Origin: Paenibacillus yonginensis | Lineage (GTDB): Bacteria; Bacillota; Bacilli; Paenibacillales; Paenibacillaceae | Assembly: GCF_001685395.1 (NCBI RefSeq) | Contig: NZ_CP014167.1 | Location: 3,043,501-3,107,500, forward strand | Length of the DNA stretch: 64,000 bases | Reading direction: 5' to 3' | In this document: piece by piece, positions 36,980 through 45,613 of the stretch | How the letters are laid out: each line of letters opens with the position of its first letter | Position numbering within the stretch: the stretch's first letter is position 1 | Position numbers and translations under genes: made by a program | Notes under the pieces: model-generated | Database searches by the model: none | What the model was told of the DNA's origin: nothing | What the model saw: the letters and a program-made list of their open reading frames with translations, nothing else

Positions 36980-38047
36980 TTGAAAATATTGTTTACGTTC
37001 TTTATTCCCAGCGGCGGGGTGGAAACGTTAAACCGCATGCGCAGCCGGGTTCTCCGCAAGCACGGCGTGGAAGCTCATCTGCTGTATAATCAGGCCGGAA
37101 CAGGGCTGCAAAATATTTCTGACGTTCCGGTGTTCATAACGAGCTCGGATGAAGAGCTGCGCGCCCTTGTGAATCAGCAGCAATATGACGCTGCCATCGC
37201 AACTTCGGATTTCATCATGGCCTACCGTCTTCGGCAAGCAGGGTTTACGAAACCTATCCTGTTCGAGGGACAGGGCTTCGGCATGTGGAAAGATGCCTAT
37301 TTAACCGTTCTGGAAGCTGAACCTTTTATCAGACGTTTTACCAATGGTATTCTGATGCCCCCAACTACCCATTTGGCCGAGTTGTTTGATCTTCTCTGTC
37401 CGAATGCGCCGAGATATGTCATTCCGAATATGATTGATCTAAGCCGCTTTCCAAAGCTGGATGTCCCCCCTCCTGCAAATCCGATTATCGCCTGGATCGG
37501 CAGACTGGAACCTAATAAGAATTGGTCGGAGTTTCTGTTTATCTGCTATGGGCTGCTGCAGCACAAACCCGATCTGCAGATCCGGATGTATACGGATGAG
37601 TCGCTGGCCGCCCCGGGGGAACGCAGCGCTTTCTATGGATTGGTGGAGCAGCTGAATCTGGCGGGGAATCTCCATACCTTAAACAGCGTGCCGAACGATC
37701 AGATGTCCTACCATTATTCGCTGATCGCAGCCTCCGGGGGCATGGTGATTTCCACCTCCAAAATGGAAGGCTTCGGCTACGCGGTAGGGGAAGCCATGGC
37801 TTGCCGCTGCCCTGTTCTCAGCACGGATTCGGATGGTGTCCGAGCCTTTATCATTCCGGATGTGACGGGCACCTTCTATCCGCTGGGAGATGTGGCTTCC
37901 GCGATCGAAAAAGCCCTTCGCCTGATGGAGGACCGGACTCTGCGCGAGCAGCTGACCGAAGCCGGATACCGCCATCTGGAAACCCATTTGTCTCCGGATG
38001 TTTATGCGGTTTCCTTGATCCAGACGCTTCAAAGCCTGGGAGGTTAG
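36980..38047 (+). CDS. Glycosyltransferase, GT4 type
   Basis: GT-B-fold transferase of about 355 residues. The N-terminal FTFFIPSGGVETLNRMR is the acceptor-side glycine loop. The C-terminal half has AWIGRLEPNKNWSEFL and the nucleotide-sugar site STSKMEGFGYAVGEAMACRCPVL, with the E-x7-E pattern. The frame is open to 36938, but TTG 36980 with GAGGTG nine bases before it is the better start. It faces away from the rest of the glycan cluster and has its own terminator. Probably part of the same surface-glycan pathway. Confidence 0.87.
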   Translation: MKILFTFFIPSGGVETLNRMRSRVLRKHGVEAHLLYNQAGTGLQNISDVPVFITSSDEELRALVNQQQYDAAIATSDFIMAYRLRQAGFTKPILFEGQGFGMWKDAYLTVLEAEPFIRRFTNGILMPPTTHLAELFDLLCPNAPRYVIPNMIDLSRFPKLDVPPPANPIIAWIGRLEPNKNWSEFLFICYGLLQHKPDLQIRMYTDESLAAPGERSAFYGLVEQLNLAGNLHTLNSVPNDQMSYHYSLIAASGGMVISTSKMEGFGYAVGEAMACRCPVLSTDSDGVRAFIIPDVTGTFYPLGDVASAIEKALRLMEDRTLREQLTEAGYRHLETHLSPDVYAVSLIQTLQSLGG

Positions 38048-38072
38048 CCAAGGCATTCAGAGCACAATACAC

Positions 38073-38121
38073 CAGACAAGAAAAAGCATCCCATGTAAGC
38101 GGGATGCTTTTTCTGTCTTGT
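38073..38121. terminator. Bidirectional terminator between convergent glycan genes
   Basis: ACAAGAAAAAGCATCCC pairs with GGGATGCTTTTTCTGTCTTGT; T-runs are present on both sides. Confidence 0.8.
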
Positions 38122-38130
38122 ATTATTGTA

Positions 38131-38481
38131 TTAGGATGCCGTCCATTCGACATTCAGTTCGCTCCACATGCCCAAAACCTCTCCGGACGAGTCCCGGAAT
38201 ACAATACGGATTGTAGCATGGTGCAGCAGATGAATGCTTGTCGTAATGACTAGCAGCATCGGTTCATAAATCCCCATATTGCGGATATGCAGGACCGAAC
38301 CCCGTTCGTGGCAGGGAGCTACCTGGGAAACAAACTGAAATACGGTATTCCCGTTCACTTGCCCCAATATACACGCGTCGAAAGGCTCTGCCCTATTGTT
38401 GGCTACTGCTACATCAATCAAATGAATCGGACTTGCGAACGGAGCCATATCTCTTCCGATGACCGTCTGAAATCGAGCCAC
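38131..38481 (-). CDS. Small protein of unknown function at the end of the glycan operon
   Basis: A 116-residue protein, not recognised. It has no signal peptide or membrane helix, two Cys (DACILG, APCHERG) and an alternating pattern suggesting a beta-sandwich (GSVLHIRNMG, MLLVITTSIHLLHHATIRIVF). The start is GTG with AGAGGTG nine bases upstream. It follows the glycosyltransferase gene by 17 bases and is the last gene of the cluster, so it could be a spore-surface structural protein or a carrier for the glycan. This is a guess from position only. Confidence 0.7.
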   Translation of the reverse strand: MARFQTVIGRDMAPFASPIHLIDVAVANNRAEPFDACILGQVNGNTVFQFVSQVAPCHERGSVLHIRNMGIYEPMLLVITTSIHLLHHATIRIVFRDSSGEVLGMWSELNVEWTAS

Positions 38482-38498
38482 CCCGAATCACCTCTTCT

Positions 38499-39539
38499 TC
38501 AGCTTGTTCGGGTCAACAGCACTTCTACCGCATGCTCAAAATCGGCGGCGCTTTTGTCCCAGGTAAATTTATAGGAATCGGCTTGACCCGTAGCGGCAAG
38601 CTGTGAACGAAACACAGGGTCTACAATCAGGCGGGAAATATCCTCGCCAAGCCGGTTCTCATAGCGATAAGACATCAGGCAATTAACCTCTGGACGGCAG
38701 TAATCGGCGTTTCCCCCGGAATATAAAGTGACCAGAGCCGCACCGCAGCGCATCGCTTCCAGGCCCGGAAGTCCGCCCGCATCGTAAACGCTCGAGCTGA
38801 CAAAAATATCGGTCATATTGTAGAGGTATCTTAGTTCTATATCATCTGCCGGGGTGACCATTCTGAACAATCCGTTTGCCCCAAATTGCTGCAGCTCCGT
38901 TGACTCCTCATATTCCCTTGGCGGACAGATCAGATTTATTTCAACGTCGGGATACCGCTGTTTGACCCTTGTCAGCTCATACAGCAAATATTCCTGATCC
39001 CTATGCCAGGAGAAGCTTGGTGTTACATTTCGGACAACCGCCGTAATTCGAAGACCCGGAGCAAGCTGATTCCGGAAATTCATATTGTGGAAAAAGCTGC
39101 TGACGCCAACCGGCACAATCATGCCGCCGACTCCGTGTATCATCTGGATCAGCTGCTGCTGCCAACGAGATAAAACTATCAGGTGTTCAGTCATGGAATA
39201 GGTAGGAAAAGAAGCAAAGTTGTCGCTCAGAAAAACAGGCTCGTAACATAAAGCCAGCCGGACATGTACTCCTTTATTCCGGGCGCTGGCTTCGACTGCC
39301 GGATATACGGTTGTGAAGAAATTAGAGACAATCACGTCCGCATCGGGGAAATCTTCTGCCTTCAGCACACTCCGGTCCACACGAAGCACCCTGGACGATA
39401 TGGCATATTCAACCACACCCTGAGCCGGCATAATAATGGTAACCTCGTGGCCTTTTGCCCCCAGCCAGTTCGTCAGTTCGGCAAGCATCCGCTGCGCTCC
39501 CCCCTGGCATAAAGTCAGTATAGGAAAAGTAAAACGCAT
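38499..39539 (-). CDS. Glycosyltransferase, GT4 type
   Basis: 346-residue GT-B transferase. The N-terminus FPILTLCQGGAQRMLAEL is the usual GT4 glycine loop. The C-terminal donor site has DIFVSSSVYDAGGLPGLEAMRCGAALV and, before it, AVVRNVTPSFSWHRDQEYLLYEL. Donor sugar unknown. It belongs to the large minus-strand operon that runs from the CgeB-like genes to the small orphan. Confidence 0.87.
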   Translation of the reverse strand: MRFTFPILTLCQGGAQRMLAELTNWLGAKGHEVTIIMPAQGVVEYAISSRVLRVDRSVLKAEDFPDADVIVSNFFTTVYPAVEASARNKGVHVRLALCYEPVFLSDNFASFPTYSMTEHLIVLSRWQQQLIQMIHGVGGMIVPVGVSSFFHNMNFRNQLAPGLRITAVVRNVTPSFSWHRDQEYLLYELTRVKQRYPDVEINLICPPREYEESTELQQFGANGLFRMVTPADDIELRYLYNMTDIFVSSSVYDAGGLPGLEAMRCGAALVTLYSGGNADYCRPEVNCLMSYRYENRLGEDISRLIVDPVFRSQLAATGQADSYKFTWDKSAADFEHAVEVLLTRTS

Positions 39540-39572
39540 CTTGAGCCTCCCTCCTCCCGTTCATTTAATGCT

Positions 39573-40163
39573 CTATTCATCTTTAATCAATTTATAGGCG
39601 AGCAGCGCATCTACCGGCGGCGCGTCTTCGCCAAATGCGGCACGAAAAGAAGCATTTTGGGCATTATGAAAGCTTTTAAGCACAATAACCCGGTATCCCC
39701 GTTTCATAAATTCCTCCGGCTCCCAGCCGCTCTGATGGGTCTGAAATTTCTCCCCGTTCAGTCCGTAGTTATCGAGACTTTCTTGTGGAAAGAAACCTCT
39801 CGGCGTAAAGATAACCACCCGCTGCCGGGCAATCTTCTCCGCATCATCCAGTACCTTAAGGGCATCTGCCTTGGTCAGATGCTCCAAGGAATCAATCAGA
39901 GCAACGGCGTCAACCGACCGCGGCATCAGCAGCGAACCGATCTCACGAGCATCTGCTACGATCGGCAGCACAAAAGCGGGGGTCTTGCGCAGATGCTCAA
40001 GATAAGGACGATGAATATCCATGGCTACAATAATATTGCAATCATAATGTTCCCATAGGAGGCCCAATCCGCAGCCAACGTCCAGCACGGATACGCAGTA
40101 GCGGAATTGCTGCCGGAGCAGCGTAATGAAATTGGCGTTGTAAACTTCCGTATAAAGGTTCAA
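39573..40163 (-). CDS. Class I SAM-dependent methyltransferase
   Basis: 196-residue Rossmann methyltransferase. Motif I is VLDVGCGLGLLWEHY, motif II AVALIDSLEHLTKADALKVLDDAEK and motif III RVVIFTPRGFFPQ. The start is TTG with GGGGAGG about six bases upstream. Its place among sugar genes suggests methylation of a sugar or glycan end, but no acceptor can be read from the sequence. Confidence 0.87.
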   Translation of the reverse strand: MNLYTEVYNANFITLLRQQFRYCVSVLDVGCGLGLLWEHYDCNIIVAMDIHRPYLEHLRKTPAFVLPIVADAREIGSLLMPRSVDAVALIDSLEHLTKADALKVLDDAEKIARQRVVIFTPRGFFPQESLDNYGLNGEKFQTHQSGWEPEEFMKRGYRVIVLKSFHNAQNASFRAAFGEDAPPVDALLAYKLIKDE

Positions 40164-40190
40164 GCTTTCCTCCCCTTTCGCCTTTTTGGC

Positions 40191-41108
40191 TTAACGTTGC
40201 CCACCCTGCTCAAAGCGCCAATAAGCAACAATATCATGAACCGACTGCTCCCAGGGTATAGAGGGCTTGAATCCCAGCTTGATAAGTTCCTCAGGCCCTT
40301 GCGTCTCGCCAGCCTGAGGGATCGCAGACACATCCCCTTCCTCTATACTTACGGGAACCTGCGCCAGGCTGCTGAAGCTGTGCGCCGTTTCCCGCAGCGT
40401 ACGTTCTTTCCCCGAGCAGATCGGGTAAATTACGCCGCTTTGCCCTTGCTTGAGCAGCAGCTCATAGGCCAGGACTGCGTCTCTTACATCCAGGAAATCA
40501 CGCCGTTCAAGGCCTGAAGATAAATGGAAAGGGCGTCCGCTGTATGCCTGTTCTTCAGCAGCTATGTGCTTGGCGATCAGAGCACAAATCCCGGTCGAAG
40601 GACCCGGTCCAACAAGGTTTCCCGGTTCTCCGATAATGACCTCCTGCCCGAACAGCTGGCCCCAGCACAAAGCCGCCATGCCCCCGAGTGATTTGCTGAG
40701 CCCATAGGGATGGTTGGGAACCGGATGATCGGTCAGCTGAAACCGGAGGCGGGAGTGGGCCAGCACCACTCTGCTTGTTCTCCCGCTCCTGCGCAGGGCA
40801 TCCAGCAGGTACAAGACGCCCATCACATTAGTCTCCATATAATCAATGGGCTGCTCCCAGGACTGCTTGACGGCGTTCTTCCCGCCCAGATGCAGCACAT
40901 ATTCTGCTTGGGCTTCTTCTACCAGCCTCTGCATAGACGCATAGTCTTTCAAATCACAGGCCACATACCGGACGCCGGGTATCGCCTTAACCCCTTCCAG
41001 ACTCCGTACGGCACCCACAACCTCATAGCCCTGCCCGGCGAAATGCTGGCAGGCATGGTGGCCGGTGAACCCGGCCGCCCCTGTGATGAGAATCGTTTCT
41101 TTAGCCAT
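40191..41108 (-). CDS. NAD-dependent epimerase/dehydratase (extended SDR)
   Basis: Nucleotide-sugar SDR of 305 residues. The NAD-binding motif is TGAAGFTGHHACQHF near the N-terminus. The catalytic Tyr/Lys pair is in PYGLSKSLGG (YxxxK), with the Ser of VVLAHSRLRF before it. Closest in feel to GDP-4-dehydro-6-deoxymannose reductase (RMD)-type enzymes. The product sugar is unknown. It overlaps the preceding RmlD-like gene by eight bases. Confidence 0.85.
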   Translation of the reverse strand: MAKETILITGAAGFTGHHACQHFAGQGYEVVGAVRSLEGVKAIPGVRYVACDLKDYASMQRLVEEAQAEYVLHLGGKNAVKQSWEQPIDYMETNVMGVLYLLDALRRSGRTSRVVLAHSRLRFQLTDHPVPNHPYGLSKSLGGMAALCWGQLFGQEVIIGEPGNLVGPGPSTGICALIAKHIAAEEQAYSGRPFHLSSGLERRDFLDVRDAVLAYELLLKQGQSGVIYPICSGKERTLRETAHSFSSLAQVPVSIEEGDVSAIPQAGETQGPEELIKLGFKPSIPWEQSVHDIVAYWRFEQGGQR

Positions 41109-41931
41109 GCTGCTTCATCCACTTTGCCAGCTCAGACAACATGGTGCTGTAATTGGGCAGATCAAGAGCTGCATCACTTCGGGTGGAGACAAGCGTCCGG
41201 TCCAGCACGGTCTCTCTCTCCGGCAGAATGTCCACGTCCTGTTTGTCCCAGATCTCCTGCATCAGCTTCAGCAGATCATGTTTGCTCACCTTCTCCGGAT
41301 GAGCCAGATGGATCAGTCCGGACAGCGGCCGGTCCAGCACCTGCTCGATCACTTTGGCAAGCTGGAGCGTCGTTACACCATTCCACAGCACCCTTTGATA
41401 ACCGTAGATTCGGCCCGTCTGACTCATAAACCATTCCATCAGGCCGATTCCTCCACTCCGGATTTCAGGCCCTATAATGGAAGTGCGGATTGTCAGATGA
41501 CGTCCCTGCTTGATCTCGCCAAGCGCTTTGGTTTGCGCATATTTCGAGACGCCGTCCGGCTGGTCATGCTCCGTATAGGAGCCTTTATCGCCCAAAAACA
41601 CACAATCGGTGCTGATGTGAATCAGTCTGGCCCCATAACGGTCTGCCGCCCGCCGCAGGCGGTGCGGCAGCAAACCGTTGATTTCATAGGCGCCAACCAC
41701 ATCGCGGTCGGCAAACTGATTCAGCACGCCTACCGCATTGATGATGACATCCGGGCGAACGAGAGCGATCGTCTGTTCCGCCATGCCCGGGTCCTGAACA
41801 TCCAAAAAGATTCCTGCGGTATCCCTTGCGTCGCGGGTCGTATAAAAAACGTCATGGGAGGTGGATTCCCGGAAATACTGCACAAGCATATGCCCGGCCA
41901 TTCCGTTCCCGCCAAAAATCAATATTTTCAT
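41101..41931 (-). CDS. RmlD-like NDP-sugar 4-keto reductase
   Basis: SDR reductase of 276 residues. The NAD(P) motif is FGGNGMAGHMLVQYF. The TDCVFLG segment and YAQTKALGE carry the catalytic Thr and YxxxK. Located between a 4,6-dehydratase/5-epimerase and a 2-epimerase, it matches the WbvR-type reductase that makes UDP-L-RhaNAc from the keto intermediate, rather than the longer WbjC/CapF reductase of the L-FucNAc route. This assignment is by analogy with the O-antigen wbv genes. It overlaps the next gene upstream by four bases. Confidence 0.85.
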   Translation of the reverse strand: MKILIFGGNGMAGHMLVQYFRESTSHDVFYTTRDARDTAGIFLDVQDPGMAEQTIALVRPDVIINAVGVLNQFADRDVVGAYEINGLLPHRLRRAADRYGARLIHISTDCVFLGDKGSYTEHDQPDGVSKYAQTKALGEIKQGRHLTIRTSIIGPEIRSGGIGLMEWFMSQTGRIYGYQRVLWNGVTTLQLAKVIEQVLDRPLSGLIHLAHPEKVSKHDLLKLMQEIWDKQDVDILPERETVLDRTLVSTRSDAALDLPNYSTMLSELAKWMKQHG

Positions 41932-42914
41932 TCAAGGAACCCCCCACGGACGAGGATCTCCTTGATCTCCTTTTTATCCATCAGATTTTTATCCGAGCTG
42001 AAGCTGCTGAAAGAAACAAGCGGATAAGCTTTATAGCGGTCTTTCAGGTTGGGAATGTCCAGCGTAGGCAGAATGACCAGATATTCGTCGTCATAAACGA
42101 CCGTTGACTGGCTTTCGAAATCGCTCATCAGAATTTCGTGAATTTTTTCGCCCGGACGGGTGCCGGTTTCAATGATTTCCACGTTCTCCCGGCCTGAAGC
42201 CTCAATCAGCACTTCCGCCAGGTCCACAATCCGGCAGGTTGGCATGGTCATGACGAAGATCTCTCCGCCAACGCTTTCCACCGAAGCTTTGAACAGCAGC
42301 TTGATGGCATCCGGAAGGGTAAGGAAGAAGCGGGTCATATTCATATCGGTAATGCGAACCTGGCCTTTGTTTTTAATTTGATTCATAAACAGGTGCACGA
42401 CACTTCCGTTCGTGCCCAGGACATTCCCGCCCCGTACGCAGACGAATTGCGTCTCCGAAGGGAGCAGATTCGCGTAGACGATCAGCTTTTCGCCGATCGC
42501 TTTGGTCATGCCGTAAAAGTTGGATGGATTCGCCGCTTTGTCGGTCGAAATATAGATGACCTTCTTGACGCGGTTCTCCACCGCTGCTTCAATCACATTC
42601 TGCGTGCCTACAACATTGGTCTTCAGCGCTTCATAAGGCTGATCTTCACAAACCGGAACGTGCTTCAGCGCCGCTAGGTGAAACACGTAGTCCACATTTT
42701 TGCAGGCGGCCGCCAAGGCCTCTTTATCGCGGATATCTCCAATCCTGAAGGTTAGTCTGTGGTCCTCAAAAGCCCGGCTCATCGCCACCTGCGTTGATTC
42801 GCTGCGGGAATAAATGATGATTTCTTTCGGATTCTGCGGCAGAAGCTGCTTGATCAGTTCATACCCCCAGGATCCGGTACCGCCAGTCACCAAAATAACC
42901 TGATTATTAAACAT
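41928..42914 (-). CDS. UDP-GlcNAc 4,6-dehydratase/5-epimerase (FnlA/CapE/WbjB-like)
   Basis: First enzyme of a 2-acetamido-2,6-dideoxy-L-hexose pathway. The N-terminus MFNNQVILVTGGTGSWGYELIKQLL has the glycine motif. RIGDIRDKEAL, HLAALKHVPVCEDQPYEALKTNVVGTQN (positions about 80-107) and the catalytic STDKAANPSNFYGMTKAIGEK region follow, as in FnlA/CapE/WbjB. The frame opens five codons earlier, but GGAGGG stands about eight bases before the ATG at 42914. Its start overlaps the 2-epimerase stop. Confidence 0.92.
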   Translation of the reverse strand: MFNNQVILVTGGTGSWGYELIKQLLPQNPKEIIIYSRSESTQVAMSRAFEDHRLTFRIGDIRDKEALAAACKNVDYVFHLAALKHVPVCEDQPYEALKTNVVGTQNVIEAAVENRVKKVIYISTDKAANPSNFYGMTKAIGEKLIVYANLLPSETQFVCVRGGNVLGTNGSVVHLFMNQIKNKGQVRITDMNMTRFFLTLPDAIKLLFKASVESVGGEIFVMTMPTCRIVDLAEVLIEASGRENVEIIETGTRPGEKIHEILMSDFESQSTVVYDDEYLVILPTLDIPNLKDRYKAYPLVSFSSFSSDKNLMDKKEIKEILVRGGFLE

Positions 42915-43998
42915 GCATTTTCCCTCCAAGCAAAAATTTGACTACCTTCTGCGATACATGCTCGGTTAAATAACCGTCCGGAACTTCCCAGTTTACATCG
43001 CTTTCCGTCATAATCCGTACCGCCTTGGCGATGGATTGGGCATTTAATCCGGAAACGATATTGCTTCCGCAGTCCACCGTCTCCGGACGCTCCGTTGTCT
43101 TGCGCAGGGTTACGGTAGGAACATGCATGATGCAGCATTCCTCCTGCACCGTCCCGCTGTCCGTCAATGCACATTTGGCATGGCGTTCCAGCTTCACGAA
43201 GTCAAAGAAGCCAAAGGGCTCATGAAATTGCACAAGCTTATGCATGGTAAGGCTGAAATCAGCCCCCATCTTTGATTGGGTGCGCGGATGCAGACTGCAG
43301 ATCAAAGGCAGCCCGTATTCCTCCGCTACCGCGTTCAGGCCCTTCATAATCTCCAGCAGGTGCTCGGGACGGTCCACATTCTCCGCACGGTGAGTCGTTA
43401 CCAGAAAATATTGTCCTGGGGCCAGACCTAGCCGGTCCAGAATGTCGCTGGCGTCCACTTGAGGTTCATAATGCTTCATAACCTCATAAATCGGATTCCC
43501 GGTGAGCACAATGCGGGGACCCGGCACACCTTCCCGGATTAAATGCTGTTTGCTCTGCTGCGTGTACGGCATATTAATGCTGGAGATGGCGTCAATTACT
43601 TTGCGGTTCTTCTCCTCTGGCACATCAAGGTCATAACAGCGGTTCCCGGCTTCCATGTGAATGACCGGAATGCCCATCCGTTCTGCCAGCACCGCGCAGA
43701 GCGCGCTGTTCGTATCCCCGAGCAACAGCACCTTGTCAGGGCGTTCCTGCTTCAGAATGTTCTCCATGCCTGCAAACATCGCCGCAAGCTGCTCGCCCAG
43801 TGAAGCCTGCCGGTCCTGCAGCACATAATCGGGAGCACGCAGACCCAGCTCGGAGAAAAAAACGCCGCTTAACGAAACCGTAAAATTCTGGCCGGTATGA
43901 ACAAGAATATGCCGATCCGCAAAGCGGTCCAGAAGCGGAATGATTAAACTGAGCCGGATAATTTCAGGACGTGTCCCCAGGATCGTCATGATTTTCAT
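42907..43998 (-). CDS. UDP-N-acetylglucosamine 2-epimerase family (FnlC/WbvD/WecB-like)
   Basis: C2-epimerase of 363 residues. Motifs are TILGTRPEIIRLSLIIP at the start, HTGQNF, LLGDTNSAL, HMEAGNR-CYDLDVPEEKNR, TTHRAENVD and SDSGTVQEE-type residues (ALTDSGTVQEECCIM). It carries a T7 run read in frame, so such runs are not always disrupted here. With the two SDR genes downstream it completes a three-enzyme set for UDP-L-FucNAc or UDP-L-QuiNAc-type sugars. Confidence 0.92.
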   Translation of the reverse strand: MKIMTILGTRPEIIRLSLIIPLLDRFADRHILVHTGQNFTVSLSGVFFSELGLRAPDYVLQDRQASLGEQLAAMFAGMENILKQERPDKVLLLGDTNSALCAVLAERMGIPVIHMEAGNRCYDLDVPEEKNRKVIDAISSINMPYTQQSKQHLIREGVPGPRIVLTGNPIYEVMKHYEPQVDASDILDRLGLAPGQYFLVTTHRAENVDRPEHLLEIMKGLNAVAEEYGLPLICSLHPRTQSKMGADFSLTMHKLVQFHEPFGFFDFVKLERHAKCALTDSGTVQEECCIMHVPTVTLRKTTERPETVDCGSNIVSGLNAQSIAKAVRIMTESDVNWEVPDGYLTEHVSQKVVKFLLGGKMHV

Positions 43999-44034
43999 TA
44001 TGTCAACTCCTTCGGGTTAGGTGATACCTGCCGC

Positions 44035-45549
44035 CTAACGTTTGGTCCGGCGTCCCTTGCCGGGAGCTCCAAGCCTGTTCCTGGACTTGCCGGACAGCTT
44101 CGCCCCTGCACGTTTAGGGCGGCGTGAAGCGGTAAGGCGTCCGGAGAGCCGGCGTCTGGCCGAGCTGCTTCTCCTAACGTTTCGGCTTCTTTTTGCCTTT
44201 GTGCTCCCATATTTGAAGCGCAAACGGCGCAGCCGGCGGCGTTTCCTCCGCCGAACCGGCACCGGCGTTTCGGGAGCGGGTTCTGGTTCGGCGGCGGCTT
44301 CCATGCCCGTTTCTGAAGACCAGACGCGGCTTCCGTCCGCTTCATTTACATACAGCCGGTCAGGACGCCGTGCTGCCCAGGTCTGGACCTCTGACCGAAG
44401 CCGGTCAGCAAACGCAGCCGGTCCAAAATGGACCTCTGCCTGCTCCCTGGCTGTGGCGGATAAAGAAGCTGCCGTTTCCTTCGGAAGGTCAAGCAGCGCC
44501 TTAATTTGAGCAGTCAGCTGTTCTCTGTTCCCCATCTCTGATAAATAGGGGCCAAATCCGCAGGCGCCGAGCACCTCGCCCAGTCCGCCGGCTTGATAAG
44601 CGGCAGTCAGCTTGCCATGGATCATCCCTTCAAGCCCGGTCAGGCCAAAGCCCTCCGGCATAAGGCTGGGAACCACCAGAATATCCATGGCGCAATAAGC
44701 GGCTTCCACGTTTTTTTCGTACGGAATGAAGGTGAATCTGGAGAAATATTTGGTTTCGTTCAATTTGTCTAGACATCGTTTATAGAACACTTTGTTGTTC
44801 CGCTGGCCTATAACCAGAAAGCGCAGATCCGAGCGCTCCCTGCATAGTTCAAGGGCAGTATCAATGAAATGTTCAAACCCCTTCTCTTCGGTGAGGAAAG
44901 AGGAAATAAAGCCGAGCAGCCGGTGTCCGGAGCCTACTCCAAGCTCTGAGCGTTTATTTTCCCGCAAACGGTCCCAGCTGCCCGGATGGTAATCGGACCA
45001 TTCCCAGGACGGATAAATCAGCCCGAGCTTTTCTCCGGGAATCCCTCCCTGGAAGCGGGATCTGACTGTTTCGGAAATTACAAGCACCCGGTCGCTCAGG
45101 CTGTCGATGATCTGCTGCGCGTGACCGAAATAAGCTGTGCGGACTATGGCTTCCGTGATGTTCCAGATGACCGGAATGCCGAGGCGTGAAGCCGCGGCGG
45201 CCGGAAGCACATTGACGCAGGTGTTGGTCAAGACCAGGTCTGCCTGCTCCGCCTGCATAAGAGCTGTCAAATGATGAAATTCGGCTGTTTCCGTCAGCTG
45301 TTCTATTTCCTGCGGCAGATTGGGACCCGGAGCATACATCTCATAAACGAGGGGATAACGGCAGGGAAGGGTGCGAATACCGTATCTGGCTGCCTGACGG
45401 GTTAATTCTCCCGCCTGAGGCACTACCAGCACGCATTGGAAATAGTCCGATAATTTCAGGGCCAGATGCAGCAGCATTTTCTCTGCCCCGGTAATGCTTT
45501 GAGTATTGCTGACATGGGTAAATAGCAGCAGCTTCGCTTGATGGGCCAT
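44035..45549 (-). CDS. GT4 glycosyltransferase with arginine-rich C-terminal tail
   Basis: Residues 1-410 form a GT-B transferase: FTHVSNTQSITGAEKMLLHLALKL at the start, GFISSFLTEEKGFEHFIDTAL in the middle, and VVPSLMPEGFGLTGLEGMIHGKL at the donor site. Residues about 425-504 are unlike any catalytic domain. There is an Ala/Pro/Glu linker, then about 75 residues dominated by Arg, Lys, Ser and Gly (RRRKRRRLRRLRF...). Such basic tails occur in spore-coat proteins such as CotG. AGGAAG precedes the ATG. Part of the glycan operon. Confidence 0.88.
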   Translation of the reverse strand: MAHQAKLLLFTHVSNTQSITGAEKMLLHLALKLSDYFQCVLVVPQAGELTRQAARYGIRTLPCRYPLVYEMYAPGPNLPQEIEQLTETAEFHHLTALMQAEQADLVLTNTCVNVLPAAAASRLGIPVIWNITEAIVRTAYFGHAQQIIDSLSDRVLVISETVRSRFQGGIPGEKLGLIYPSWEWSDYHPGSWDRLRENKRSELGVGSGHRLLGFISSFLTEEKGFEHFIDTALELCRERSDLRFLVIGQRNNKVFYKRCLDKLNETKYFSRFTFIPYEKNVEAAYCAMDILVVPSLMPEGFGLTGLEGMIHGKLTAAYQAGGLGEVLGACGFGPYLSEMGNREQLTAQIKALLDLPKETAASLSATAREQAEVHFGPAAFADRLRSEVQTWAARRPDRLYVNEADGSRVWSSETGMEAAAEPEPAPETPVPVRRRKRRRLRRLRFKYGSTKAKRSRNVRRSSSARRRLSGRLTASRRPKRAGAKLSGKSRNRLGAPGKGRRTKR

Positions 45550-45613
45550 AAGTTTCGTTCTTCCTGCATAAAGTAAGGAAGAAACCGTTCACCTCCTTCC
45601 TGCATAAAATCTG

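Noticed and set aside
41065-42027. Plus-strand open frame of 320 codons
   Set aside because: Antisense to the RmlD-like gene, whose motifs are intact.
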